The notes: a model not told the origin generated them from the letters alone. Positions 25,928 through 38,118 are shown, numbered from the stretch's first letter. The stretch: 64,000 bases of DNA from Cavenderia fasciculata (GCF_000203815.1 NW_004457734.1:69233-133232), one strand, 5' to 3'. A program made the numbers and translations.

Positions 25928-26771
25928 TAATAATAACAATAATAATGGTGGTTCCATTGTCTATCATCATCATCATCATCAACATCAACAACCACCAATC
26001 ATCTCTACAATGACAGAACAAAATCAACCACTATTATCAATCCAACAACAACAACAACATAATAATAATAACCAAATTACAACAACAACAAGGAGAAGAT
26101 TCCAACTTGAAAATATTACTTCGCTCTCTGAAAATTGTATTTCATTCTTTCTTTTTTGCTTGTTTCTTTATGGACCTATTACCATTTTTGAGGTATTGCT
26201 ATGTCTTGTCTTGACGTCTGCCACCAGCAGTTACCCTCTTTCTCTAATGTAAGTTTTCAAAAACAACAAACTATATTCTTTCATTGAATCGTTGCGCACA
26301 TCACATCACCGACCTACACCACAGATTCCAACAACAACACCTCAACAGCAATTTTAAGTAGCCAAAAGTCACCATAGGTGGTGTCGATTGGCTGTTTCAA
26401 GTTCGATCGATTCATTGAATAGGCTGCGACTCTTCATTCAAAAAAAAAAAAAAAAAAAAACACAACTCCACTATTTTATCGTAATCTCGACTAGTTGCAG
26501 TTAACTAGTACTACTACTACTCTACTTCTCTCTCTCTCTCTCTGCCCACCCAAACAACAACAACAACAACAACACAACAATAACAATCCCAAACTAATAT
26601 TATTATTATTATTACTATCTATATATTATCTTTTCACATCCCAATAGATTTATACCAATTTTCTTTGTAGAATTAATATTAACTTGTGGATGTTTTATAT
26701 TCAACATTGCATTTGACGATCATCATCATCATAACGAAAGTAATAGTATTTCAATACCTTCTTCGCCTTGA
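23220..26771 (+). CDS. F-box protein fused to a TMEM185-type membrane domain
   Basis: Exons 23220-23789, 23890-25155, 25263-26248 and 26648-26771 give 981 residues with matching phases. An F-box (residues about 160-200: CLPDEILLKIHSYLDPPTLGR, then IPLWKEVV) would dock on Skp1 in an SCF ubiquitin ligase. After a long Asn/His-rich linker with about 28 Asn in a row (about 24344-24430), a basic segment leads into multiple hydrophobic helices with charged turns: YEWVSMLCIILFTVFLTF, WSWPTVFSPLYFILFH, then RLWVYTPILCSITFVCLLL, WDIVFIPLFILCIYLI and SWSYIFSPLFSAQILITLY. The recurring W-x-x-[VI]-F-x-P-L-[FY] matches the TMEM185/Fragile-X-F-associated family. Intron 3 is unusually long (399 bp). The last exon could instead splice from an internal GTAATA to a downstream exon near 26785 and end near 27050, but that needs a 44-bp intron. 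Confidence 0.82.
24344..24430. repeat. (AAT)n tract encoding poly-Asn
   Basis: About 29 AAT codons in a row, almost pure, fall in the F-box gene's linker. Because nearly every codon is AAT the tract behaves as a microsatellite and is expected to vary in length between strains; the F-box and membrane parts either side are not disturbed. Confidence 0.95.
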
Positions 26772-27842
26772 AATAATCTACAGGTAGATCAGCAACCCCA
26801 AGAAGAAAGGTACTAAACAACCAAACTTAATTTTCAGTAGTAATAATAATAATAATAATAATAATAAATATTATTGTGTCCTTTATTTTCCTCCTCCTCC
26901 TCTTCCTCCTCGTCACTCATAACAACTAACTTAACCTACTACTACTATTGTATCATCGATTGACATATAAAGTTTATCGATTTTTTTTTTTATTAAATAA
27001 TTATATTTTTCAAGGAACGGGAGGTTGAACAGGTCCAGCAACAATAATTATATAAATTCTTCTCCTTTTTTCTTTTTCTTTTTTTCCTCAACAACAACAA
27101 TAATAATAATAATAATAATAATTTACACACACACACAAAGAGAGACAAACAAAACAGACAGACAGATAGATATAAAAAGTAGTGTAACACTTAAAAAACC
27201 TCTAGCTAGATATATTATATTTCAATTATAATACAGCCGCCCTCATCACACTAGCCTTCCTCCTCCTTCTTCTTCCTCGATAATATAATATAATAATATA
27301 AATAATAATAATATTTTATTGACAGTCGACTCTATTTATTATTATTATTAGAGTTCTTCCACACCACCCCAACTGACAACAACGATTGTTGCTAACAATT
27401 AATATATTATAATATTAAGATAATAACTCTAATAATAATATTTTATTATTATTATAAAATATTACTACTATAATTAATAATAGTAATAATAATATTACGA
27501 TTCTCAACTATACTATCACCATTTTCACCACAAAAGTTGCCCCCAGGAGGAGCTGTACAAAGAACAACAAAAATCACTTACACTTTAATTTCTTTTGTTT
27601 CTTCTTTTTTCATATGAACCATTATAATTAGCATTAGAAGTAGTAATACAAAATAATAACAATAATAATAACAATAACAATAACCTGTAGATAATATAGT
27701 TCAATCATTGTAATCGATTAGCAGATACACAGTGACATCTTTACCGCCACTCTAAATCATTTATTTATTAATATATATATATACAAAACACACACACACA
27801 CAACATCACTATCTATAAAAAGATCATATATTAATATTGGAT

Positions 27843-27892
<50 letters not shown>

Positions 27893-28770
27893 CATTGCAA
27901 GAAAAAACAGAGGTAAGAACAACAACAATGAACAATCCCAAAACAGAGGAGAGATGAACATCACACTAGAACTAAAGGTGACGGAGGGGAGTAGTATTCG
28001 ATCAGATTGATTGATACGCTTGATTGTCTCTCTCTCTATATAGATCACTTTCACACCACACATATACACACACACAAACACACACTAAAACCGCAAACAC
28101 AAAAACAAATACATCAGCTCACCTTGTGTGCTCTACATCCAACCTTCAGAGAAACGTTGTTCTTTAGTTTCGCATAAACAGTCGTTCAATGGGGGTGTTG
28201 TATCGATATTAATTTAATTGATTGGAATCCCACCCACCATCATTATCGTATGACAAATTTAATCTACCACCATTACTACACACCGCCACCACCACCACCA
28301 CCCCCTACTCTATAATTTCTCCTTCTCCTCCGTCTCTCTCCTCTTTCACACACAAACAAAAAGGAGCTATAAATTTATTATAATTAATATTGTTTGAAAT
28401 CGATCCAAACAGTAGTACAGCAGTAAAAACAAAAAAAGAACAACAAGACAAAAAGTTACTACCGTAATATTAATGATAATATTTTTGTTATCATTCTTTT
28501 TCATTATTATTATTATTTATCAATCACATAACAATTTTTAAAACAATATATATATATATATTTATCGATTGTGTATCACATCGCTAGTTTTTCATCTTGT
28601 CTCTCTCTCAATTGTTTTAGTAATATTTCCCTTGAAAAACAATCCTAGAGACCTCTCATTATTAACTTTTATATATTTATCAACTTTTCCTATTAGTTGT
28701 ATAGTCAGTAGTCGTAGAATCATTCTGGGATTATAATTTGGTAGTGATTTATTCCGCCGATTTTTAGCTA
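26772..28770. other. 2-kb non-coding spacer upstream of the phosphatase gene
   Basis: The spacer between the F-box gene and the tyrosine phosphatase gene has very AT-rich DNA with (AAT)n, (CA)n at 27787-27802 and 28060-28085, CTC-rich blocks, a near-palindromic TAAT-rich stretch (about 27410-27500) and a long (TA)n. No open frame here shows real codon use. It probably holds the phosphatase promoter and long 5' leader; no discrete element is recognised. Confidence 0.6.
27850..27890. repeat. (TA)n microsatellite
   Basis: About 20 uninterrupted TA units in the spacer upstream of the phosphatase gene. Fully self-complementary, so prone to cruciform extrusion and slippage. Confidence 0.95.
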
Positions 28771-30996
28771 ATGAATACCTATAGACACAGTACCAATTCA
28801 GTTTATACACTGAATCCACACTTAAACATACCCATCTCGTCGTCAACAACAATACCATCATCTGCCTATCACTTTAATCCATTAAATAATAATAATAATA
28901 ATAATAATAACTGCAACAACAACGAAGATTGCAACAATAACGACACGATGTTAAATAATAGAACAACAGAGAATGAGGATGTAGTCATGGGACAAAAGCA
29001 AGATTCTCCACCTTCATTAAAATCATCTCAACTAGTATCTCCACCACCAACCGTTGGTGGAAATGGGCTTTTGAGAAGCTCACAATCCATCCCACCTCCT
29101 CCTCCCACTTCTCTCAACGTCGAGTCTACCGTTCCAACCATATCCACACCCTCCTCTGCATCTATTACTGGCATCCCAAATGACGGAGAAATTTCACCCA
29201 CTGGTGCATTGGGTGCAGCCATGCAATATCTATCGCCATCATCATCATTTAACGAATCATTGAATCAAGCAATCTCTTCAACATCATCCTCTTCATTCTC
29301 GGCGTATAGACCAACACTTTTACAATTCAATAATCCAACATTAACATTTAGATCAATATCACCACCAACCAACAACAGTGGTGCCAACAATCCATTCCTT
29401 AAATTGAGCAGTCTTCCAGATTCTAGTCCACCACTATCGACAAATAGTCCTTTTTCTTTTTCTTCATCTGCACTATTTAATAATAATAATAATAATACTA
29501 CCAATCAAAATAACCAACAACAACATCACCATCAACAACAACAACAACAACAACCACCACCACAACAACCAGTTCAACAACAAAACCTTTATTGTTCAAA
29601 TAATCAAACTACGTCTATCGGAAACTATGCTGCATCACTATTGGATGAAGATAGAGAAAGAATGAGATACGAGTATGAGAGCATCAAGAAACCAGAATCT
29701 CAATCTTCCCGAAAGTCACACAAACACCATCAACGTCACTACAGTTACAATGACCTCGACAATAGAAAGCATGATGAAGAAAAGTTTTTCAGCTCGTTGC
29801 AGCCAAACAACTACTCAAAGAACAGATACCACGATGTACTACCAAATGAATCCACAAGAGTAAGATTAACACCAATTGAAACTGGTGATGGCGACTATAT
29901 CAATGCCAACTATGTCAATGGAGAGGTACCAAATTCTTATAGATATTTTATCGCGTGTCAAGCTCCTCTTTCTTCTACAATTAAAGATTTTTGGAGAATG
30001 GTTTGGGAAGGTATGTAAACTTTTCTTTTCTTTTTAAAAAAAAGAATATATAGTATTAATTTTTATTTTTATTTTTTACAGAGAGAACAGCAGTTATTGT
30101 TTGTTTAACAAAATTGGAAGAAGATGGTAAAAAGAAAGCAGATATTTATTGGCCCGAGTCATCAAGTGAAGACCAAGAATGTGGATCGTTTTGGGTGCAT
30201 CTACATAAAAAGGTGATGTTTAAGGATATTGGTGTTAGTTCATTGCATTTGTACAGAAAGGGAGAGGAATTCCCACGAGAAGTAGTGTTGTTGCACTACA
30301 CGCAATGGCCCGACAGCGGAACACCAAACACCTCTACCCACATTCGAACGTTGGCCGTCTTGGTCAACACATTCAAGGCAAGAGGTAACATTAAAAACTC
30401 TAATGGTCCTGTCATTGTTCATTGCTCTGCGGGTATTGGTAGATCAGGAACCTTTATATCCATCTGTATCAATATTGCCAAAATTGAAAGATCCATCCAA
30501 AATAATGAGCCAAGCTGTGCCATATCGATCAAGGACACTGTCAGCGAACTACGTCGTCAACGTCGTGGAATGGTACAAACATTTGACCAATATGTATTCA
30601 TCTACAAGGTTATTAATGACGTCCTTCACGATATGGGACGATCGTTGGCATCACCCACCAAGCGAAGATCATGTGAAATGACAATGGCCCGACCTTCAAT
30701 GGTTCAGCACGCCATGCCTCGTCTCGATATAAACAGTCATCAACAATCATCGCTCACACGTAACCCTAAAGATATGCATCACCAATCCAATGTCTCACAA
30801 ACAGCTGCCGATACTGCAGTGTCTCTATCCATCATCACTCAGATGACTCAAACTCTAAAATTCCCACAAACAACTTCACAATTTGATTCGAATCCTTTTT
30901 CAAAATCCAACATTAAAATGCCCTCCCCATTGAACGTTTCTTCTTCCAATGTCCAAACTATTCATCCTTGTAATAATAATAATTTTCATCACTTTC

Positions 30997-31039
<43 letters not shown>

Positions 31040-31565
31040 CCATCATAACCAATTACTAGTCAATTCGACCAATCCCTTATCAAACTCACAACAATTATTA
31101 AATGATAGTTTAAATCAAAATAATATTACTAATATTTCAAATAACAATAATAATAATAATAGTAATAATAACAATACTAGCACACTTTCATCTCACCATT
31201 TATTTAATCAACAACAACTACTCAATAATCCACAAAGCAGTAATAATAATAATAAGCAATGTTCAAATCAAAATAATTTTACACATTCTTTTCCACCAAA
31301 CAGGAATAATGACCCAGATTTTGGAGGAGGAGGAAATGGTAATAATTTTAATAACAATAATAATAACAATAATAATAATAATAGTAATAATAATAATAAT
31401 AATAATAATACAAACCAACAACAAAATAATAGTAATAACAACCAGAGTAATACACAAAACAAAAAAGGAGGCAATCAAGATACTAATAACAACAGCAACA
31501 ATAATAATGGAACCGAAAAAGAGTGCCACTCTCCAAGAACAATAACACCAATTAAATGCTTTTGA
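28771..31565 (+). CDS. Classical protein tyrosine phosphatase
   Basis: Exons 28771-30010 and 30082-31565 join in phase 1 to give 907 residues. Residues 1-300 are Ser/Pro/Asn/Gln-rich. The PTP catalytic domain runs from about 315 to 630: the KNRYHDVLPNESTRVRL entry (usual KNRY...DxTRV), YINANYVNG, the phosphotyrosine-side FWRMVWE, the WPD loop (QWPDSGTP) and the signature loop HCSAGIGRSG with nucleophile Cys528 and its Arg; a Q-loop (RRGMVQTFDQYVFIYKV) follows. It removes phosphate from tyrosine residues; D. discoideum has related PtpA-C that act on STAT and actin-linked targets. The C-terminal third is an Asn/Gln/His-rich tail with no domain. The intron falls inside the catalytic domain. All catalytic residues are present, so it should be active. 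Confidence 0.93.
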
Positions 31566-31908
31566 TCCAACTAAAACGAAAATAAACATAGACAAGCTTG
31601 TCAATGCAACAACAAAGCTTTGAAGGTTAATCCAATAGTCCATCGCTATATGTCGCGCTGCAGCATGGAGGAATTTTTGTTAATTAAATTTAATTTTTTT
31701 TTGAAAACAAATTTTTTTTCAAGTTCACCATTTTTTTTTTTTTTTTAATTTTTTTATATTATCATAGAGACAGATAGATAGATATTGATTGTATAACAAT
31801 TAATAACTCCCGATCTACCATATCCTCATCACCCACACATAATACTACTTTCTACATTACTTTTTTTTATATATCCAAAGATATATTTATATATAAATAA
31901 TCACTAAA
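31566..31908. other. Spacer with T-rich runs
   Basis: 343 bp between the phosphatase stop and the helicase start, both plus strand. It holds several long T runs (about 31698-31755), (GATA)n at 31772-31785 and an A/T leader just before the helicase ATG. Nothing else is recognised. Confidence 0.55.
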
Positions 31909-32171
31909 ATGGCCGACCCAGATGTTGATATCAACGAGCTTGCCGAATACGAAGAGAGTGATCCAGAAGACAACGTACAAGAAACCAACGGGGGTTCCAA
32001 GAATGTCTCTGCAAAGTGAGTGTCCATGCCTGTAATACTGCCTCATCATCATCTGATCGCAAACAGAGCAGTTTAACAACTACGTCCCAACAACAACAAC
32101 AACACCACCACCGACAACAACACCAAAAAAATATACTATAATACTCTATACAACCCACCTAAGTATATAAT

Positions 32172-32208
<37 letters not shown>

Positions 32209-32461
32209 ACAACAACAGCCATTGGTGTTGTAATCAAAAGTCAAAAGAGCATACCGAGTGGTTTGACGTCAAACGTTAGTCCTATCCAAGTAGCAAATCT
32301 CATCAGTCATAGGTTGAAGATTTGTTCAGCCGTACAACCTACCATACCCTTCTTTTCTCTTCTCTATCCTTTTTTATACACAAAAAAAATACCCAACTTC
32401 TCTAATAATAATAGTACAAGATAATACAACATAATAGCTGTAACAAAAAGTAGAACTGTAG

Positions 32462-32498
<37 letters not shown>

Positions 32499-34076
32499 GA
32501 TAACAATAATAATAATAGAGGAAACTATAATTAGTAATAGTAAAATAACAAACAATATCATCATAATAATAATAATCACAAAGGGCATATCACTAAAATG
32601 CCAGTTATTACAAACATCAACAATAACGCTATTACAATTAAATTGCACAATGATTATATTTTCTATAATTACCATTATACCAACCAAAAATCATTTTCCT
32701 CACCTTTTTCATCTATTTATATATTATTAGGGATACCCATGTTGCCATGCACAGCAGTGGTTTTAGAGAGTTCCTCTTAAAGCCAGAGTTGGAAAGAGTT
32801 ATTGGAGATTGTGGTTTTGAACATCCATCCGAAGTTCAAAATGAATGTATTCCACAGGCCATCCTCGGTCACGATGTCATCTGTCAAGCCAAGTCTGGTA
32901 TGGGTAAGACTGCCGTCTTTGTTTTGTCTCTTCTTCAACAAATTGACAAGAATCCATCTGGCGTATGTATAAACAAAACAACAAGAATCTTGTTAATATT
33001 GAATTTGTCCATTTATTAATTATTCTATTATTATTATTTCTATTTTTTAAGGTTGTTGCTCTTGTTTTATGTCATACTAGAGAGCTTGCCTATCAAATTT
33101 GTGATGAATTTGATAGATTTGTCAAGTATATGCCACAAGTCAAGACTGCCGTCATCTATGGTGGTATCCCAATCAACACCCAAAAGGAACTCCTCAGAGA
33201 CAAGCAACCAAATATTGTTATCGGTACTCCAGGTCGTGTCCTCGCACTTGCCACTGACAAGTCACTCAGTCTCAAGAACGTCAAGCACTTTGTACTTGAT
33301 GAATGTGACAGTTTGTTGGAAGCTTTAGACATGAGAAAGGATGTCCAAAAGATCTTCAAGGCTACCCCAGCCTCCAAGCAAGTAATGATGTTTTCTGCTA
33401 CTCTTAGTGAAAGCATTCGTTCAGTTTGCAAGAAATTTATGAATCATGTATGTAATACAATTACAAAAGGTTAAAACTTTGAGATCATCATTAACATTAT
33501 TATTATTATTTTTTTTTTATTTTTTTTTAGCCATTTGAAATTTATATCAATGATGGTAGTAAATTAACTTTACATGGTCTCCAACAATACTTTATCAAAC
33601 TCAATGAAGACCAAAAGAACAAAAAGTTGGTCGATTTGTTGGATGGTTTAGATTTCAACCAAATCGTCATTTTCGTAAAGAGCGTAGAGCGTGCTAAATT
33701 ACTCAACCAAATTCTCTCTGACGTCGGTTTCTCTTCGATCTGTATTCATCGTGGATTAGATCAACCAGAAAGAATTGAACAATACCGTAAATTTAAGAAC
33801 TTCCAATCTCGTGTCATGGTTGCCACCAACATCTTTGGTAGAGGTATTGATATTGAACGTGTCAATGTCGTCATCAACTATGATATGGCCGAATCACCAG
33901 ATACTTACCTCCATCGTGTCGGTCGTGCCGGTCGTTTCGGTACCAAGGGTCTTGCCATTTCTTTCATCACCTCGCCAGATGACCAAACCACTCTTGACAC
34001 TGTCCAATCCAAGTTTGTCGTCTCTGTCAAGGATCTCCCAGATACCATTGATCCATCTACTTATATGAGTGGTTAA
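31909..34076 (+). CDS. DEAD-box RNA helicase UAP56/Sub2
   Basis: Exons 31909-32015, 32731-32962, 33052-33447 and 33531-34076 give 426 residues, close to the 428 of human DDX39B. It is the ATPase of the TREX complex, which acts in spliceosome assembly and mRNA export. The sequence shows the Q-motif region ([27 protein letters not shown]), motif I AKSGMGKT, Ia TRELAYQ, Ib GTPGR, motif II DECD (the DECD variant is diagnostic of this subfamily), motif [26 protein letters not shown] and [10 protein letters not shown]. The acidic N-terminus ([16 protein letters not shown]) matches the family. Intron 1 is 715 bp, roughly eight times the local norm, and its acceptor gives [12 protein letters not shown] in frame. 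All catalytic residues are present. Confidence 0.95.
32016..32730 (+). other. Unusually long intron 1 of the UAP56 gene
   Basis: This 715-bp intron begins GTGAGT and ends ATTATTAG. It contains CAACAACAAC and CACCACC tracts, (ATC)n at about 32171-32208, a perfect palindrome GTTTGACGTCAAAC at 32261-32274 (it contains the CRE core TGACGTCA), and a run of about 27 T at 32467-32493. No open frame with coding character and no snoRNA boxes were found. Other introns in the window are mostly 60-115 bp, so a regulatory or RNA-hosting role is possible but unproven. Confidence 0.7.
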
Positions 34077-34519
34077 AGATTCAAATTTATATACGACACC
34101 GAAAAAAAAATTAAAAAATCAAAATAACCCAATCCCCAATATATGTAAACACAAACAAATAATATTATTTAATATTTAATTTAATAAATAAATTCTATCC
34201 AAAACAATTTAATATATTAAAATCATTTTAATTTATTTTCAAAAAAAAAACCAGAGAAATATTTCATATATCGACTGTGTTCTTCTTGGGCAAAAGAGAA
34301 TGTTTGGCTCTTTTTTTAATTTTAATTTTTTTCTTGAATTTTTCTCCTCACGGAAAGCCGAATGCATCTTCTATTTAAGACCCAGTTTCAAACAATTGCA
34401 GTTTTAATTAAGTACAATTAAATTTAGATTTAATAATAACAACAAAGTCATACCAGTAATAATATCAACAAACAGTAACAGATTAACAGATTAAACATTT
34501 AACAACAAACAAACAAACG
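34077..34519. other. Spacer between helicase and dioxygenase genes
   Basis: 443 bp, plus-strand genes on both sides. The first part is A/T homopolymer and AATTTAAT-rich and suits a 3' end region. The last 130 bp (AACAACAAA, ACAGATTAACAGATTAAAC) look like a 5' leader. No gene. Confidence 0.55.
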
Positions 34520-36044
34520 ATGATGACAGAAACTGAACAAATTGTACACTTTGTATCATTGGGTTATGGAGAATTAAGAATGGCTAAAAAGTTTGCTACA
34601 AAGGAAACATTGGAGAAGCTATTTCAATCAGAGGGTGGTATCATTGTCGTAGATCCAAATGGTGAGGAGGTTTATCCTCCTGTTGGTGACAATGACCACT
34701 ATGACATTGACTCGGCTTTGACATACACTGTCGTGTCTGAGGAGGATCTTCGTAGTGACACTGAAGACGATGACAATGACCAAGATAGTGAACCGACAGA
34801 GGAAGAAGAGTACAAAGATGAAGATAATATCGATGAAGATGACTATGATGATGATGATGATATCGATTGTGACGACGATCTCTTATTGGCCAATCAAGTC
34901 GATGGCAAATTAAAGATTCACAAAGATGTAAGGGATCCATCTACATCTGCAAACGAAGAAAATCATCGTATGCACGAACACAACGAACAGTGTCAACAAC
35001 ACCGCCACCAACAACATGAAGATAAAAAAGATTGTTGTGACCATGATCACAATGATCATGACCACGAACATGCACACACCAACAATACCGCTACTCCACA
35101 TGCCAACAACAATGACAATGGTAATTATAATAATATTGAATAATTAATAATCATAATATTGAATACTTATATATATATATATTTCTCTACTATTTAATTT
35201 AGGATTCAACAAATTATTAAAAATGAGAGAAGAAAGAATTAAAATGATTAGAGAATTCTATACTAGATTGCATCCAAACATTTTCAAATTGGAGAGAGAA
35301 TATTTCGAAGAGTCATTTATCAAAGCAATCGATGATTTCAAGGCATCTGGATGTAAAAACTATTCTGCTTTGGATGGTGCATTCACCAAACTCACAGATA
35401 CCCGTATTTACTCTATTAGGATTTTTAACAGACAATTTTGCGAGTATGTATCAATACAAATAATATTAATAATCTTAATAATAATAATAATAATTTATCG
35501 ATTTATCATTTCATTTAGTAAATTAAGGGAAGAAGTTGAAAACTTTAGAAAATCAGGATTACCATCTACCAAACCAAACTCTATGAACAACTATGGACTT
35601 ATTTTGGATGAAATTGGATTCACAGAATTGTTTACAGATTTACGCGAAAACTATTTAAAATACTTTACCTCTTATCTCTATCCAGATTATAATGGTGCAG
35701 ACATTGATAGTCATCACGCATTTATTGTACAATACAAGATGAATCAAGACAAGGATTTGGGATTCCATTATGATGAGTCTGATGTCACTGTCAACATTTG
35801 TTTATCAGACAACTTTACTGGATCATCTCTTTACTTTAAGGGTATTCTTGAAAAGGAAGACACTCACAACGAAAATTTTGAATACAACCATTCACCTGGA
35901 CAATGCATCATGCACATCGGACATCACCGTCATGGCGCCAATGGTTTAACAGGAGGTGAAAGATCAAATCTAATTTTGTGGCTTAGAAGTATCAACAAGG
36001 CTGCACAAAGTGATGTTTGTGCTTCTTCTGCACACTCATTATAA
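34520..36044 (+). CDS. 2-oxoglutarate/Fe(II) dioxygenase, OGFOD2-like
   Basis: Exons 34520-35120, 35203-35443 and 35519-36044 give 455 residues with matching phases. The N-terminal 110 residues (LGYGELRMAKKFATKETL, VVDPNGEEVYPP) precede a long acidic Asp/Glu and His-rich linker (residues about 80-200). The catalytic double-stranded beta-helix lies in the last 150 residues: the iron ligands H364-x-D366 (GFHYDESDVTVNICL), the FTGSSLYFKG strand, the distal His419 (HHRHGANGLTGG) and the 2-oxoglutarate-binding Arg429 (GGERSNLILWLR). This order and the text around it resemble OGFOD2. Such enzymes hydroxylate substrates using O2 and 2-oxoglutarate; the substrate is unknown. The His-rich stretch (HNEQCQQHRHQQHEDKKDCC) may bind metal, which is inference. 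Confidence 0.82.
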
Positions 36045-36400
36045 TAATTAATAATAATCGCGCCAACTTGTAAATAAAGAAAAACCCATATTAAAAAACT
36101 CTAAACATTTTATATATATTTCTCGAGGCTAACATACACAATGATTCACACAACACTCGATTGAGTATTTCACACAAAAAGGTAGAGAGGCTTTAACCGA
36201 GTCCTTTCCCAAGATCGCTCACCAGCACTTGCACCAAGATGTATCAGCAGAGGGGGTGGGGATTTCCTAACGAAACAAAATTTTTTTTTCTCATAATCTC
36301 GATCGACACAGTTGGTGGGTGTAATTATATTAATTTTTTAATTTTGTTTGGTTCCGCTATATAATCACTTTAAATTGTTAGTTGTTAATAAACATTATTC
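36045..36400. other. Spacer upstream of the SH3 gene
   Basis: 356 bp. The middle (about 36180-36260) is less AT-rich than usual, with GGGGGTGGGG-like text and AGATCGCTCACCAGC; a T run and TATAAT-like text precede the next ATG. No gene; the G-rich patch may belong to the promoter. Confidence 0.5.
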
Positions 36401-38092
36401 ATGATTTCAACAAATAACAGTACCACTAATCATAGTGCGTCCAACAACAACACTAATAATAATAATAATACTACTGCTACTACAACATGTTTTGAAGCGA
36501 TAGCTATTAGAGATCACAAATCAATTCACCTGTCTCAACTGTCTTTTAAAAAGGGTGATACTATCTGGGTCTTTGAAACTGCCCCAACTGGTTGGAGTAG
36601 AGGTGAATGTAATGGTAAAAGAGGTCTATTTCCTCATTCTTATGTTGTCAGTGCCAATAATAATAATAATCATAGTAATAGTAACAATAATAACATTAAT
36701 CTGCCACCCAACAGTTCAACACATGATTCAGTTGACTCTACTACTTTATCAACAGAAAGACAAAATGTACTGTCCATTCAACATGTCTCTCTGCCAACGG
36801 CAGCTGATTTGAAAAAAACACCACCTACACCTCCACCAAGATCATCACCACCTTCATTAGGTAGTCCAGAGTTGGTCACCACCGGTAGATCATCGCCAAT
36901 TCCTTTACTGACCGTCCCTGCCACTGGAGGAAATACAAAATTATCTCCAAGATTCAATGTCAACAAAGAGTTGTTGGAGAATTCAATATCAACTCTCAGA
37001 AGTGGTTCACCTGTATTTGTACAAGATTCCATGCAAGGAGATGACGATGACGAAACTGGATTCAAAAAACATGGTAGAAAGAATAGTGGTCCAAGTAGTT
37101 TTATCTCTAGAGGAGAGGAAACCGAATCTTCACTAAATCATAGTAGTGGAAATATTGGAATAAATCCTGCCCTCTCCCCCATTTCAGAGGGTGACCAAAA
37201 TCAATCTACCCTCTACAGTAACACAAGTAATAATAACAATAATAGCAACACCGATCAACAAAGCAAATATAAAACTCTTCCACACAATCATCTAAAAGTG
37301 AGAAAACCACTTTCCTCAATTACATCTCAACCACAAACAACAGATGAACCAACAACACCAACTCTAAACTTACCATCGACACAAACAAATCAACCGTCTC
37401 AACCTTCATCATCATCATCGACACAAACAAGACCAAGCATACAAAAACCAAGAATTACAGTTGACCAAATCAACACAGAGATACCCTATTATATCAGTAG
37501 ATGTGTTGTTCCACATAAAAAGCAATCATATGATGAGATACCCCTCAACATGGGTGACTTGGTGATTGTATACAATCAGAGTAATATTTATGGTGAGTGG
37601 TGGATCGGAAAGATTGGTCAGACTTTTGGAGTATTCCCAAAGCAATGTGTAGAAATCATAAAAGATATATCACCCAAAAATCAACCAACAACAGCAACCA
37701 ACAATCTTTCCAATGCCACCAAAACTCCACCATCATCATTTACACCTCCAAAACCATTTGCCAACAACAATATCAGCATCACACCCAACAATCTTACGCC
37801 TCCCAATTCATCATCTCCAACAATACAATCCAAACACCAACACAACAACCAACACGAACAAAATCCAAATACCTCTCCCGATGCAGATGATGCCGAACAA
37901 CAAAGATTGTTGGCAAGAAAGAAAATTGAAGAATCATTGTCACACCTCCAAACCAAAGAAGAGGTGATGGAAGCTTTGACATCGATGGCTTTGAAATTCG
38001 TTGCATTAAAGAAGGAACTTGAACAAGAGAGAACTCTAAGGGAGGCTTTTGAAAAACAACTATATCAGTTGACTTCAAAACACCCAAAATAA
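36401..38092 (+). CDS. Two-SH3-domain adaptor with C-terminal coiled coil
   Basis: A single exon of 563 residues. SH3 domain 1 is at about residues 25-82 (ALxDY-like FEAIAIRDHKSIHLSQLSF, then KKGDTIWVFE, GWSRGECNGKRGLFPHSYV). SH3 domain 2 is at about 362-423 (SRCVVPHKKQSYDEIPLNMG, IYGEWWIGKIGQTFGVFP). Each keeps the Trp and the G-x-F-P end. Between them are proline motifs that could be SH3 ligands (TPPTPPPRSSPP) and phospho-type Ser patches; the C-terminus (about 495-560, AEQQRLLARKKIEESL, LKKELEQERTLREAFEKQL) is a likely coiled coil. Adaptors of this kind usually link actin, endocytic or signalling proteins. I do not recognise a named orthologue. Its stop lies 26 bp before the inverted-repeat element, which therefore forms its 3' region. 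Confidence 0.85.
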   Translation: MISTNNSTTNHSASNNNTNNNNNTTATTTCFEAIAIRDHKSIHLSQLSFKKGDTIWVFETAPTGWSRGECNGKRGLFPHSYVVSANNNNNHSNSNNNNINLPPNSSTHDSVDSTTLSTERQNVLSIQHVSLPTAADLKKTPPTPPPRSSPPSLGSPELVTTGRSSPIPLLTVPATGGNTKLSPRFNVNKELLENSISTLRSGSPVFVQDSMQGDDDDETGFKKHGRKNSGPSSFISRGEETESSLNHSSGNIGINPALSPISEGDQNQSTLYSNTSNNNNNSNTDQQSKYKTLPHNHLKVRKPLSSITSQPQTTDEPTTPTLNLPSTQTNQPSQPSSSSSTQTRPSIQKPRITVDQINTEIPYYISRCVVPHKKQSYDEIPLNMGDLVIVYNQSNIYGEWWIGKIGQTFGVFPKQCVEIIKDISPKNQPTTATNNLSNATKTPPSSFTPPKPFANNNISITPNNLTPPNSSSPTIQSKHQHNNQHEQNPNTSPDADDAEQQRLLARKKIEESLSHLQTKEEVMEALTSMALKFVALKKELEQERTLREAFEKQLYQLTSKHPK

Positions 38093-38118
38093 AGATTTAT
38101 AAATATTATCTTGTGTAT

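Noticed and set aside
26360-26440. tRNA-like text 'AAGTTCGATCGATTC' inside a long intron
   Set aside because: It lacks an A box at the right distance and no cloverleaf can be drawn.
32171-32208. (ATC)n repeat considered as CRISPR-like array
   Set aside because: Simple trinucleotide repeat without unique spacers, in a eukaryotic intron.
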